In this document: positions 8,395-17,095 of the stretch, piece after piece
Layout of the letters: each line of letters starts with the position of its first letter
Position numbering within the stretch: position 1 is the stretch's first letter
DNA from: Pontibacillus marinus BH030004 = DSM 16465
GTDB lineage: Bacteria > Bacillota > Bacilli > Bacillales > BH030062
Direction: 5' to 3'
Length of the DNA stretch: 64,000 bases
NCBI RefSeq assembly: GCF_000425225.1
Contig: NZ_AULJ01000012.1
Location: forward strand, 121,010 to 185,009
Position numbers and translations under genes: made by a program
Notes under the pieces: generated by a model
What the model saw: only the letters and a program-made list of their open reading frames with translations
What the model was told of the DNA's origin: nothing
Databases searched by the model: none

Positions 8395-9498
8395 TTGAAC
8401 ATTTATGACAAACAGGAATTTAAGAAAACCTATAAAAATATTAGTCTGCTCTTTTTTATGGTGATGCTTTTATTACTTGTCATCATTGTTGGACTAAATT
8501 TTATACTTGATAAGTCCTTTTCATGGTCACATTTCTCAGACCAGGTCATTACATCGTTAATTGGAGTTATGATTCCACTTGTATTATTTAATATCGTCTT
8601 TGATCACTTTACAAAGGTTTATCATCAGAAGGAAGTATCTGATCGTATAACAGAAACGCTTATTTTTAATAAAGAAGTCATCAATCACTTTTCTGAGGAA
8701 TCGAAGAATCGATTTATCAAAAGTTCTATTGAGTCTTTACTGGGGGATGACCATGGAAACATGTTGTATAATTCCTTGATATCTCCATATCTGAATAACG
8801 TTTATTCATTCCGCAATAATTTTAAATATTACATATCCTACACGGAAAAAGAAACGTTTTCTTTTGGCGATACAACCTTTGAAGAATCAGATTATTATTG
8901 GGTAGACCAAGAACTTTCCTTCAATAAAAACATTCAAAATGAAGAATATAATAAAGAGGAATTATTTGTTGGTTTTTCTTATAAAGAGAGTACCTTAGAT
9001 GCATTATATGGAAGAGCAGAGTTTTTCTTTCGTGAGAATTTATGGGTGAATGATGATCATATCGAAATGCTTCAAGGCATGTCGAATGAGGATATGATGG
9101 GGTTTGTACAAGACGTACTCCATTTTAATTTAGAAATTAATGATGAGCCGTTGAGTTTTACCGTACGAAATGATAAAGATATTGAAGGCTTTTATTTAAA
9201 TGTGAAGATTCCACAACACATTCAGGATGAAGATTTTGATGAGCTAAAGTTTAAAATTACGTTTAAAATGCCACAATTGAAAAAGCAAAAGAAATTCATT
9301 GTGATGATCTCAGAACCCACATACTCTGTTGATGTCATGTTTTCGCATATACGGGACAAGGTGAATGTTGTTGCCATCCCTTTTTTCGATGATTCAAATG
9401 CGATACGTCATCTGCCGAATGATATAATTAAGGTCGAATTGGATAAATGGGTGTTACCAAGAGCCGGAATTGTGTTTGTTTGGGACGACCCAGAGTAG
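8395..9498 (+). CDS. Membrane protein with two N-terminal helices
   Basis: Protein of 367 residues that I do not recognise. Two hydrophobic helices near residues 16-38 and 51-70 are followed by a long, soluble, acidic domain rich in Phe, Tyr and Asp. The start is TTG 8395, nine bases after GGGGAG. It lies 11 bases after the dipeptidase gene and is probably cotranscribed with it. No catalytic motif was found. Confidence 0.7.
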   Translation: MNIYDKQEFKKTYKNISLLFFMVMLLLLVIIVGLNFILDKSFSWSHFSDQVITSLIGVMIPLVLFNIVFDHFTKVYHQKEVSDRITETLIFNKEVINHFSEESKNRFIKSSIESLLGDDHGNMLYNSLISPYLNNVYSFRNNFKYYISYTEKETFSFGDTTFEESDYYWVDQELSFNKNIQNEEYNKEELFVGFSYKESTLDALYGRAEFFFRENLWVNDDHIEMLQGMSNEDMMGFVQDVLHFNLEINDEPLSFTVRNDKDIEGFYLNVKIPQHIQDEDFDELKFKITFKMPQLKKQKKFIVMISEPTYSVDVMFSHIRDKVNVVAIPFFDDSNAIRHLPNDIIKVELDKWVLPRAGIVFVWDDPE

Positions 9499-9505
9499 TA
9501 GTAGT

Positions 9506-9540
9506 AGTGCCTGTCTCTTCTTGAGGGAGGCACTATTATA
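9506..9540 (+). terminator. Probable terminator
   Basis: AGTGCCT and AGGCACT form a seven-base stem around 15 bases. The tail ATTATATTTT is only moderately T-rich. Confidence 0.5.
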
Positions 9541-9595
9541 TTTTGAAATAGAATGGAAACAGTAAAGAGTAAGCGATCGTACAGGAGAGGATTTT

Positions 9596-9841
9596 ATGTC
9601 TTTATTTTTAAAACACGAATGCCAGGCAAAAAACGGGCAAATCGAAGCGGTATTGTATGTAAATAAAGCACAGTTACCGGAGAAAGACGATGTTACGAAG
9701 GATATAAAGCATGAGGCGGTTCACTATATAAAAACAGAATGTGAGACCATCCCCATTCGAGTGGTACGTATTATGATTGGGTCGATGCTTTATTTTTCAT
9801 TTGCAGTGAACTCAAATAAGGAATTAACTCCTCTTGTTTGA
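9596..9841 (+). CDS. Small protein of unknown function
   Basis: An 81-residue protein with a strong ribosome binding site (AGGAGAGG) seven bases before ATG 9596. The N-terminal two thirds are charged and the C-terminal third has a hydrophobic patch (IGSMLYFSFAV), too short to be a confident membrane helix. It has two Cys. It stands alone between two terminators. No family recognised. Confidence 0.55.
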   Translation: MSLFLKHECQAKNGQIEAVLYVNKAQLPEKDDVTKDIKHEAVHYIKTECETIPIRVVRIMIGSMLYFSFAVNSNKELTPLV

Positions 9842-9861
9842 ATTGTATAATTTTCTAGGGG

Positions 9862-9896
9862 AGTAGTAGTTTTCTTTTCGATAAGAACTACTATGT
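9862..9896. terminator. Hairpin between convergent genes
   Basis: TAGTAGTT and AACTACTA pair around about 13 bases, between a plus-strand small gene and the minus-strand exporter gene. T-rich bases lie on both sides, so it may serve both directions. Confidence 0.5.
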
Positions 9897-9924
9897 TTCT
9901 CCCTTCTATATAAAGAATCCAATA

Positions 9925-10563
9925 CTACAAAAATATTTCTGTAACTCCCAAAATGCCAAAGTAAATTCCATAAGCAATTAGAATGAGACTTGCTACTACA
10001 TTAATTAGCTTCATAAAAATAGGACTCATGAGAATTCGGGCAAAATGTATAGTAAAGGCAAGATTAAGGTTCCATAATCCGATACCGATAAACACGAGCG
10101 TACTTAATAAAAAAGCATATCCTAGGGTGTGTGAATTAAGTGCATGACTGAGTACAGAGCCATAAATACTGACCCAAAAAAGAATATTCATTGGATTCGT
10201 ACCTGCAATGGAAAAGCCTTTTAAATAAGAACGAATACCCAATCTGGAGGCTGGACGGAGATCAGATTCAGATGTGTTAAGAGTGTTTTTTGACAGTAGA
10301 GAGGACCATCCTGAGTAAATAAGAATGATGCAACCAAACAACATAAGGGTAATGCTGACAAATTTAATTTGTAAGATGCTTGATAAACCAAAGAACATCA
10401 GGGCCATTAGGATGATATCCGAAGACATGCCACCAAGACCTACACAAAAGGCAGGCCAAAATCCAAATAATAATCCACGTTTCATGATTTCAACATTTAT
10501 TGGTCCAATAGGTGCTGCAATCGACAACCCCAATATGATATAACTAACCATTAAAGCAAACAT
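9925..10563 (-). CDS. LysE/RhtB-family amino acid exporter
   Basis: Integral membrane protein of 212 residues with about six hydrophobic helices. The family motif GLSIAAPIGPINVEIMKRG is in the first helix region, with the conserved Gly and Pro of LysE exporters, and TNPMNILFWVSIYG fits the middle of the family. It likely exports an amino acid or a related compound in exchange for protons; the substrate is unknown. ATG 10563 has AGGAGCTTC before it. No LysG-like regulator lies next to it. Confidence 0.85.
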   Translation of the reverse strand: MFALMVSYIILGLSIAAPIGPINVEIMKRGLLFGFWPAFCVGLGGMSSDIILMALMFFGLSSILQIKFVSITLMLFGCIILIYSGWSSLLSKNTLNTSESDLRPASRLGIRSYLKGFSIAGTNPMNILFWVSIYGSVLSHALNSHTLGYAFLLSTLVFIGIGLWNLNLAFTIHFARILMSPIFMKLINVVASLILIAYGIYFGILGVTEIFL

Positions 10564-10629
10564 AATGAAGCTCCTCTACTCAAAAGCTTGTCTTCACTAT
10601 TAGATGAGAAACTTCCGTAGATTAGAACA

Positions 10630-10669
10630 TCAAAAAAGCCCGAGCAAAGTTTCCCTTCACTCAAGCTAG
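10630..10669 (-). terminator. Terminator of the frameshifted membrane gene
   Basis: On the minus strand AGCTTGAG pairs with CTCGGGCT (two G-U pairs), followed by TTTTTT. Confidence 0.55.
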
Positions 10670-10674
10670 TATAG

Positions 10675-11192
10675 TTATTCAATCGGCACGTCATTCTTTT
10701 GCTTTTTGTTACGACCAAATAGAATGTAAAGTCCAATCACAATAAAGATAATTGGCCAAAATTTAAAATAGCTGCAAATAGCATTTGGGCTAAAAAGAAC
10801 CCTGCGATTACCGTTAGAATCCCGACTGGAATGAGTAGTCCTTTTTGACGGCCACCGAATAGCCATAATTCGAATAGCCCGACTGCTGGAGCAAAGATAT
10901 AAATCGGCCACGTATATTCAGCGTATTGAAAATCTGTCATGATTTCAAAATAGAATAACAGACTTAATGTCATCATGATGCCACCTGGAACAAGCAGTCC
11001 AGCCATATCTTTTCTCATGCCAGATAGGAAAAAGCCAGCATGAAATCCTAAGGCAGGAATGAAAATAAAAATCGGCCACGAGAAGATACCAAATTGTAAT
11101 TCTATGAGATTTAGGTTTTCTAAGAAGATGACAGTACCAATGATAATTAAGGATAGACCTGTTATGATATTGCCAAGTTTTTGTTTCGTCAT
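10675..11192 (-). pseudogene. LiaF-like/DUF5668-type membrane protein, frameshifted
   Basis: The first frame (11192 down to 10737) codes for about 150 residues with several membrane helices, then runs into a short unrelated tail. A second frame continues with FKFWPIIFIVIGLYILFGR and a basic end to a stop at 10675, which is a typical last helix of this family. The frames meet near 10758-10768; one extra A in the minus-strand AAA run (10764-10762) would join them into about 171 residues. The start at ATG 11192 is preceded by GGGGTG. It is either a recent mutation or a sequence error. Such membrane regions occur in envelope stress proteins such as LiaF, but function here is unknown. Confidence 0.65.
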
Positions 11193-11307
11193 ACATTCAC
11201 CCCTGATTTTATTGAATTGTCACAAAGAGTTCATTCTGAGGCTCTTCGCTGGTAGATCGATTTCCCTTATAATTAGAAAATAGTACATTTAGTAAAGGTG
11301 TTGAAGA

Positions 11308-11709
11308 ATGCGAGCGTATTTAAGTGTTTTCTTGATTTTCATCGTGTATGTGATTTCTGGTTTTCTTTTAGGAGCCTCTCCTTTCAAAACTTATTTCCCA
11401 TCTCTATCCGTTATTCTTGGAGGCATTGCACTGGCCTTAGCTTTCATGAATGGTCGAAAGATACAAGAGTCTAGAACCATCATGTTTTGGCTTTTTTGGA
11501 TCGTTTTCACAAGTTTTCCAGGTATTCTCTTTATTCTATTCATGAAGAGCAATGCAAAATCCTTCTTATTTCCATGGCAGTTAGGAATTTGGGGGATATA
11601 TGTTCCAGCTATCATTATGATCGTACAAGCCATCTACATGATTGTGTTAAGAGTGATAGCGCCGTATAACACCATGGACACGACCTCAACCTCTAAGCTA
11701 TTGTCTTGA
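11308..11709 (+). CDS. Four-helix membrane protein
   Basis: Protein of 133 residues made almost entirely of four hydrophobic helices with a short polar C-terminus. It has no Cys pair, so it is not the BdbC partner of the downstream oxidoreductase. ATG 11308 is preceded by AAAGGTG. The stop overlaps the region upstream of the thioredoxin-fold gene, 74 bases before that gene's start. Family not recognised. Confidence 0.6.
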   Translation: MRAYLSVFLIFIVYVISGFLLGASPFKTYFPSLSVILGGIALALAFMNGRKIQESRTIMFWLFWIVFTSFPGILFILFMKSNAKSFLFPWQLGIWGIYVPAIIMIVQAIYMIVLRVIAPYNTMDTTSTSKLLS

Positions 11710-11783
11710 CTTCTAATGGACAAGCTATCTACAATGAGGTAGTTACGATAATCGGGACTATTATTTACATAAAGGGTGATCAT

Positions 11784-12458
11784 ATGGCAAATACAAAGCA
11801 AAAGGGAAGCATTAATTGGATTTTTTGGATGATTGGTATTATCGCAGTAGGCGTTATCATCATCGTGGTTTTAGACCAGAATATGTCTTCTTCCGAAAAA
11901 GAGACTTCGATCGATTACGAAAATCAACCATACATTGGAGAAGAGGATGCCCCTGTTAACATGATTGAGTTCGGTGACTACCGTTGCCCACACTGTAAAA
12001 ACTTTCAGCAGAGCGCTTTTCCTGAGATTAAAAAGCAATTAGTGGATTCTGGCGATGTTAAGTTTTATTTTGTAAACTATGCATTCCTAAACAAAGATTC
12101 AGACCGAGGAGCGAAATTTGCAGAAACCGTATTTCAAGAGCTAGGTAATAATGCATTCTGGGAATTCCATGACCATTTATTTGCAAGCATGCCTGATGAT
12201 ATGAATAAGTCTAATGTGTACACGACTGAGTTTCTTAAACAGACGCTGCAGGATGTAGTCGACGATCAGGAAAAAGTACAAACTGTTGTTGAGGCTTATG
12301 AAAATGGAGCAGGAGAAGATGCATTAGAAAAAGACATGGAAATAGCGCGTAATCTTGGTGTAACAGGAACTCCAACCGTTGCGGTAGATGGAGAAGTTAT
12401 CAAACTTGAAAGCTTCCAAGACTTAAAAGACGCAGTGGAAGAAGCGAAAAACAAATAA
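11784..12458 (+). CDS. bdbD: DsbA-family thiol oxidoreductase (BdbD-like)
   Basis: Membrane-anchored extracytoplasmic protein of 224 residues. An N-terminal helix (about 11-31) is followed by a DsbA-type thioredoxin fold with active-site CPHC at 68-71 and the cis-Pro segment GTPTVAV. BdbD-like enzymes introduce disulfides into exported proteins and are reoxidised by BdbC, which is not in this neighbourhood. ATG 11784 is chosen over the upstream in-frame start at 11706 because AAAGGGTG lies just before it and the protein then begins with a normal signal anchor. A terminator follows. Confidence 0.85.
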   Translation: MANTKQKGSINWIFWMIGIIAVGVIIIVVLDQNMSSSEKETSIDYENQPYIGEEDAPVNMIEFGDYRCPHCKNFQQSAFPEIKKQLVDSGDVKFYFVNYAFLNKDSDRGAKFAETVFQELGNNAFWEFHDHLFASMPDDMNKSNVYTTEFLKQTLQDVVDDQEKVQTVVEAYENGAGEDALEKDMEIARNLGVTGTPTVAVDGEVIKLESFQDLKDAVEEAKNK

Positions 12459-12474
12459 ACTAATGATTCATTTA

Positions 12475-12507
12475 AAATGCTCAGAGCTTTTGCTTTGAGC
12501 ATTTTTT
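12475..12507 (+). terminator. Intrinsic terminator after bdbD-like gene
   Basis: AAATGCTCA pairs with TGAGCATTT, and the 3' arm runs into six T. Confidence 0.8.
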
Positions 12508-12599
12508 ACATCTCATGTAAAATTCATACAAATAGATGCGCTTGAATACTCTGATATATCTGTTAAAGAATTGTTGATAAGAAGAGAGGGAGAAGGGTT

Positions 12600-13157
12600 A
12601 TGGTGACCTATGTGGTGGGGGCGCTAGCAGTTGGTCTACTAGCATTGTTTCTCAGTATGTACATCCAAAATAAAAAAATCATTATTTCCATTTTAACCGG
12701 TATCGTTTTAGCAGCAATCTTATTCGTGCTATTTGAAGTCTATCAAGAGACATATCCCTCATTCTCAGAGATATCATCACTTCAATTTAATGAAGATACA
12801 GAATTTGAAGTAGCGAATCTTTCCATTTATGAATTTTCAGAAGGAGAGATGCCGGAAAGACAGGCAATGCTAAAGATAAAGGATCAAGCAATTATTGATC
12901 GTATTTTAAGTGATTTTAAAAATATGAAATTTAAAAAAGATGAACATGCTGAACGTCATTTTAGAAAGTATCATCTCACTGTAACTGTGACTAAAAAGGT
13001 GAAAAAGGATCACTTTACTTCAGAAACATTTACTTATGATTTCGATGAAGATTATCTCTTCAATTATGAAATCCTAAATGAAACAAATCATATGCAAACC
13101 ATAAAATCGCTAAGGGAAAACGACGACCTAAATTGGAATTATTATGATAATGAGTAA
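12600..13157 (+). CDS. Membrane-anchored protein of unknown function
   Basis: Protein of 185 residues with two helices (about 3-22 and 27-46) and a charged outer domain of about 135 residues rich in Asp, Glu, Lys and Phe. ATG 12600 follows GAGAGGGAG. It has the same architecture as the protein at 38641-39300 (helices first, soluble domain after), but no clear sequence match. Family not recognised. Confidence 0.6.
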   Translation: MVTYVVGALAVGLLALFLSMYIQNKKIIISILTGIVLAAILFVLFEVYQETYPSFSEISSLQFNEDTEFEVANLSIYEFSEGEMPERQAMLKIKDQAIIDRILSDFKNMKFKKDEHAERHFRKYHLTVTVTKKVKKDHFTSETFTYDFDEDYLFNYEILNETNHMQTIKSLRENDDLNWNYYDNE

Positions 13158-13202
13158 GAGTTGGGAGAGGTCTCCTAGCTCTTTTTGTTTGGGGGAAAAT
13201 AG

Positions 13203-13231
13203 TTTACATTAAAAGGAATTTAATTTATAAT
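13203..13231 (+). promoter_or_regulatory. Sigma-A promoter of the tetR-MFS operon
   Basis: TTTACA (13203-13208) and TATAAT (13226-13231) are separated by exactly 17 bases. The TetR-type palindrome begins three bases downstream, over the transcription start. Confidence 0.85.
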
Positions 13232-13233
13232 TA

Positions 13234-13251
13234 TGATTGATTAATCAATCA
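13234..13251. promoter_or_regulatory. Palindromic operator, copy 1 (start of tetR)
   Basis: TGATTGATTAATCAATCA is a perfect 18-base palindrome covering the expected transcription start of tetR. Autorepression by the encoded TetR protein is inferred from position. The same 18 bases recur after the transporter gene. Confidence 0.8.
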
Positions 13252-13275
13252 CTCATTTTGTAGGAGGTAAATCCT

Positions 13276-13863
13276 TTGGCTATACAAAAATCGCAAGAGA
13301 AAAGAGAGCGTATTCTTCAAGCTGCTATCCAAACTTTTTCTGAAAATGGATATTCCAACGCAACGATTAAGCAAATTGCAAAAGAAGCAGGTGTGAGCTT
13401 TGGAACAGTATTTACGTATTTTGAAAATAAAAATGACCTATTCCAAGCTGCTGTACTAGAGCCATTAGAGGAAGTGAAAGCGGTTATGCTCGATGTACCA
13501 GAACCATCAGAGCAACCTATTGAACAGATAAAAATGTTAATCAAGAAACATTTTCAATACTTTGCAGAACAAACGACCTATATGCGTATGATTCAGTACG
13601 TTATTGGGCAGCCAGAACGTTTTCAGAAACAGTTTCTTCCTCTGGATCAATTTACTATTGAACTACGAGATGCATTGCGACCACTTATAGTGAAAGCACA
13701 AGAAAAAGGTGAAATCATAAATCTCGAGCCAAACGACGTAAGTGATACATACCTAGCATTTATTAACGGAGTGAGCTTAACGTTTACGGATACTGTTAAG
13801 AATTCAGGACGTTGGGATACGTTTACTCAACATGCGTTTCTACTTTTTGGACCAAAACAATAA
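13276..13863 (+). CDS. TetR/AcrR-family repressor
   Basis: Transcription regulator of 195 residues. The N-terminal helix-turn-helix spans about residues 10-56 (RERILQAAIQTFSENGYSN, then GVSFGTVFTYFENKNDLF), and the C-terminal helices form the ligand-binding and dimer domain. The start is TTG 13276, eight bases after AGGAGG. It probably represses its own operon through the palindrome at 13234-13251. The MFS transporter 15 bases downstream is the expected target, released when the exported compound binds the regulator. Confidence 0.9.
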   Translation: MAIQKSQEKRERILQAAIQTFSENGYSNATIKQIAKEAGVSFGTVFTYFENKNDLFQAAVLEPLEEVKAVMLDVPEPSEQPIEQIKMLIKKHFQYFAEQTTYMRMIQYVIGQPERFQKQFLPLDQFTIELRDALRPLIVKAQEKGEIINLEPNDVSDTYLAFINGVSLTFTDTVKNSGRWDTFTQHAFLLFGPKQ

Positions 13864-13878
13864 AAGGGAGGGATATCG

Positions 13879-15165
13879 ATGTCATTCAAACAGCTTCACC
13901 CCAATATTAAGATCAGGCTCTTCACTCAATTTTTTACCCAGTTCGCTAACATGATGGTAATGCCTTTTCTTACAGTTTACTTTGCACAAAAAGTAGGGCA
14001 GACGGTGACAGGATTAATGGTTGCTAGTCTTGTGTTTGTTGGAATTGCAGGTGGGATGATTGGGGGATTTTTCTCAGATCGAATAGGTAGAAAACGATTA
14101 ATGGTATGGGCGGAAATTGGATCAGGGATCGCTTTTTTCATCATTGCCTGGTTTAATTCACCCTGGCTTGATGCTCCTTACTTAACCTATAGTATTTTTA
14201 TTTTTGGGATGTTTTTTGGGGGGCTACTTGGTCCTGTATCCCAAGCAATGGTGTTAGATGTGACATCTAGTGAAAACCGACGATATGTATTCACCTTATT
14301 GTATTGGATTGGGAACATGTCCTCTGCAATTGCCGGGATCATTGGAGCCATTCTTTTTCAACATTTCTTATTTCAATTATTTTTAGCAATTGCAGCCGTA
14401 TCTTTTCTATCAGCAGCTGTTACACAACTCTTCATCAAAGAATCCTACACGAAATCACCTACAGAAGAATCTTCACCACAGTCTAAATCAAATATATGGA
14501 GCAATTATAAAGACGTTTTCAAAGATCGAGCTTTCTTAATGCTTCTTTTTGCTGGTATATTTATTCTTTCCTTGGAAGAGCAGCTAACAAATTTCATTGG
14601 TATTCATTTAGCAAATAGCATAGATTCTCAATCCTTAATTTCCTTCCGATCCTTAGATATCGAAGTCGATGGAGTTCTTATGTTAGGAATTCTTCGTTCG
14701 GAAAATACATTTTTAGTTGTATTTGCGGCAAGTTTCATTACTTGGATCGTAAAGAAATGGAGAAATAAATCTGTTTTACTTATTGGCTTAATCATGTACA
14801 CAGTAGGATACGCCTTATTTACCATGGTTCAGTCTCCATGGATCCTGATTGGGTTGATGGTAATGGTCACAATAGGAGAGCTCATGTACATCCCAGTTAA
14901 GCAAAGTATGCTTGGAGATTTAGCCCCTGATGATAAGCGAAGCTCTTATCTAGCTATCTTTCAATTTACAGGTTATATTGCCATGTTAGTCGCAGCACTA
15001 GGAGTAATCTTAAGCGGTTTTGTACCAGCTTGGTTGATGGGTGTGAAATATGTGGTATTTGGTACAGTTGGACTCATTCTGTTCTTAAAGGTTGATCAAG
15101 TTTTACGTTCCAGTCAAACATCGGTCGTAGAAGAAAAGGAACTAGAAACTTCAGTTGAAAACTAG
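13879..15165 (+). CDS. MFS efflux transporter
   Basis: Major facilitator of 428 residues with about 12 helices. The loop after helix 2 carries GGFFSDRIGRKRLM, the signature motif A of the family, and a polar central loop near residues 195-215 separates the halves. ATG 13879 follows AAGGGAGGG. It is cotranscribed with the TetR gene and is likely an exporter of a drug or metabolite sensed by it. The segment between helices 7 and 8 contains an unusual acidic stretch (RSLDIEVDG). Substrate unknown. Confidence 0.88.
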   Translation: MSFKQLHPNIKIRLFTQFFTQFANMMVMPFLTVYFAQKVGQTVTGLMVASLVFVGIAGGMIGGFFSDRIGRKRLMVWAEIGSGIAFFIIAWFNSPWLDAPYLTYSIFIFGMFFGGLLGPVSQAMVLDVTSSENRRYVFTLLYWIGNMSSAIAGIIGAILFQHFLFQLFLAIAAVSFLSAAVTQLFIKESYTKSPTEESSPQSKSNIWSNYKDVFKDRAFLMLLFAGIFILSLEEQLTNFIGIHLANSIDSQSLISFRSLDIEVDGVLMLGILRSENTFLVVFAASFITWIVKKWRNKSVLLIGLIMYTVGYALFTMVQSPWILIGLMVMVTIGELMYIPVKQSMLGDLAPDDKRSSYLAIFQFTGYIAMLVAALGVILSGFVPAWLMGVKYVVFGTVGLILFLKVDQVLRSSQTSVVEEKELETSVEN

Positions 15166-15183
15166 TTTTATTTTAAAGTGATC

Positions 15184-15207
15184 TTTTGATTGATTAATCA
15201 ATCAAAA
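15184..15207. promoter_or_regulatory. Palindromic operator, copy 2 (end of the MFS gene)
   Basis: The same 18-base core as at 13234-13251 lies at 15187-15204 and is extended to a perfect 24-base palindrome by TTT and AAA flanks. It lies 18 bases after the MFS stop. A second TetR site allowing looping is one reading; because it is self-complementary it could also act as a hairpin at the convergent ends of the MFS and ykuK transcripts. Confidence 0.7.
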
Positions 15208-15240
15208 CTGTGAGGAAGTTTAAACTCTAAATTATAGATG

Positions 15241-15388
15241 TCTAGCTCCATCGCCCAGCAACCAAAGGACTTCCCTCGCCTCCGTACGATAAGTCAACAT
15301 CGATTCATTCCATTCATCGTGTTTCCTTTATAGTACTACGGGCTCAGTCCAGTCCTTTGGCTGCTAAACGGGCGCTTGCGCTTTTCTT
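15241..15388. repeat. Dispersed structured repeat, short copy
   Basis: This copy begins TCTAGCTCC and ends GGGCGCTTGCGCTTTT, touching the ykuK stop codon. AGCAACCAAAGGACT (15257-15271) pairs with AGTCCTTTGGCTGCT (15351-15365) at 14 of 15 positions. It shares the inner segment CCGTACGATAAGTCAACATC with the long copy at 32789-33125 but lacks the GTGGG and GTCGATC hairpin modules. Confidence 0.85.
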
Positions 15389-15904
15389 TTATTTCGTGTA
15401 CCTATGTGCATAGGAAGAAGCAGCATATGAATCGGGCTTAATTTTCACTTCAACCCCCATGGCATCTATACGGTTAGTCATGTCCTGAATTAAGTGTTTG
15501 GTGAGGCCTTGTTTACCGATATCTAGGTGGATTTCAAACTGAAGATTTCCACCCTCATCTTCATAAGGGAGAATAATCTCAGCTAGTTGTTCAAGATATA
15601 GAGAAATAAATGGGAAAGCAACTTCTTGACTAAGAATGGTTTCAGTTGAGATTTTTTCTTTTAGACTCGTAACTTTTCGTTCAATTGTGTGATTTCGAAT
15701 ACATCCCCAGGCTCCTTTTCCGACTCGGTGGATGTGTATAGCAGTAATGAAGCGGGTGTAGCGTTGGTGGACGTGAGAATCCGTCCCAATCGAAAGGCGA
15801 TACGTAGCTGTGGGGTCTTTCTCAATAAAAGCTTTCATGTGCTCAACGACTTCTTCAATCCCCATATTCTGTCTGGATTGATTATAAAACGAGGCATCAA
15901 TCAT
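15389..15904 (-). CDS. ykuK: YkuK family protein (RNase H-like fold)
   Basis: Protein of 171 residues with the features of the YkuK/DUF458 family: SIGTDSHVH near the N-terminus, KGAWGCIRN in the middle, and a C-terminal segment with HLDIGKQG and SYAASSYAHRYTK. The family is conserved in Bacillaceae and has no established function. The start at 15904 is chosen because GGAGG lies nine bases before it; the longer frame starting at 15952 has no ribosome binding site. Divergent from the hsp20 gene. Confidence 0.85.
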   Translation of the reverse strand: MIDASFYNQSRQNMGIEEVVEHMKAFIEKDPTATYRLSIGTDSHVHQRYTRFITAIHIHRVGKGAWGCIRNHTIERKVTSLKEKISTETILSQEVAFPFISLYLEQLAEIILPYEDEGGNLQFEIHLDIGKQGLTKHLIQDMTNRIDAMGVEVKIKPDSYAASSYAHRYTK

Positions 15905-16076
15905 CTCATTCGACCTCCATCTTTTTGGTGAGGGTAATCGTTCTAATTCCATTATATTAGACGAACCCTATTTCATGTGTGGGCGAAAATTATTCTTGAT
16001 ATCTAGGTGTACGTCTAGTCGCTATATAGGGCAAACGCATAGGATAGAAAAAAAGTAGGAAGGAGCGTGCCCCAAT

Positions 16077-16511
16077 ATGGCTTCAGAAAATGAAAAGCCT
16101 AAAAATGCAGAAGGTCCAAGACACCTGTTTAATGATCTTTTTCAATTGAATCCTAATAAATCTCTGTTAGATACAATGGATCAATTTTTTAGTAATGCAT
16201 TTCAAGGGGGATTCCCTGTTGAAGAGGTAGATTCTAAAGCTCATTACACAGTTAAAGCGAATTTACCTGGTGTTTCGAAAGATGATATTGATGTTGAACT
16301 ATTGGAGAATAGACTACACATCATGGTAGATCGTCGAGACATCGAACAAAATTTTGATGAAGGTGTTTTTGGTAAAAAACAAACTTATATGGAACGAGTT
16401 ATCACTCTCCCATCAAATTTAGTTTTCAGAAATATGAAAGCGACTCACGAAAATGGCGTGTTAACGATCTCATTCCCGAAAAAACGCGGGAGAAGAATTG
16501 ATATTGAATAA
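16077..16511 (+). CDS. Hsp20/alpha-crystallin small heat shock protein
   Basis: ATP-independent holdase chaperone of 144 residues that keeps unfolding proteins soluble. The alpha-crystallin domain runs from about residue 55 (YTVKANLPGVSKDDIDVEL) to NGVLTISFPKK near 137, including the conserved A-x-x-x-n-G-v-L end. A variable N-terminal arm precedes it and a very short tail (RRIDIE) follows. AGGAAGGAG lies before ATG 16077. It resembles the spore-coat-type YocM/CotM-like group only by general size. An imperfect palindrome (16004-16019) lies upstream, but no CIRCE element was seen. Confidence 0.9.
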   Translation: MASENEKPKNAEGPRHLFNDLFQLNPNKSLLDTMDQFFSNAFQGGFPVEEVDSKAHYTVKANLPGVSKDDIDVELLENRLHIMVDRRDIEQNFDEGVFGKKQTYMERVITLPSNLVFRNMKATHENGVLTISFPKKRGRRIDIE

Positions 16512-16558
16512 GGCTACATGAGTGAATCTGTTTGAGACTAGACACAAGCCATTTTACG

Positions 16559-16600
16559 AAAAGCATTCAATGTGGAGATTTCCATAATTGAGTGCTTTTT
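16559..16600 (+). terminator. Intrinsic terminator after hsp20
   Basis: AAAAGCATTCAAT pairs with ATTGAGTGCTTTT (one G-U pair), ending in a T run. Confidence 0.8.
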
Positions 16601-17095
16601 ATTATATCGGTGAGTTTGAGTAGTATCAAATTATTTGCTAGTACCAATTAAATAACTCAATAAAAAGGGGATTAAAATCCTTTATAAAACGTATAGTAAT
16701 ATACAACACATCCATTATTTGAATTTTTAGAAAAAACAAAAATCTTATGTTAAAATGATATCATAGTAAAGTTTAGAGAGGAGGTTCATAGGGCGTTTGA
16801 TATATTCATTTAAATAATGTACTGTGTTAGGCTACATAGATGTACATTTCTATTCCACTAATCGATCCTGTAATGTACTCGGTTTATTTGTTGCTCTTCA
16901 AGTTTGTTTTTCTCCAGTTATATGAAGGCTCGATATCCATCACAAGATTCACAATATGAATGAACCAGTAGAATCCAAATTTTAATCAACTATAAGAGAT
17001 TAAGTCATAAGCTTTTTATACGCTTTTCCACTTTAGTTTTGTATAAGTTTTAAAGGCTTTAGGGTTTTGTTTACATTCATTTTGGAGGTGGATTG
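16601..17095. other. Gene-free AT-rich stretch
   Basis: Almost 500 bases without a supported gene. There is an isolated ribosome-binding-like GAGAGGAGG near 16778-16786, but only a few codons follow it in any frame. Short open stretches on both strands do not resemble a known protein. It may be a decayed gene or hold a long leader of the following GNAT gene. Confidence 0.4.

Noticed and set aside
16004..16019. Imperfect palindrome CTAGGTGTACGTCTAG between ykuK and hsp20
   Set aside because: Only six of eight positions match; it is not CIRCE or a known heat-shock operator.
16774..16800. Strong GAGAGGAGG with no gene after it
   Set aside because: All frames close within a few codons; no protein can be proposed.
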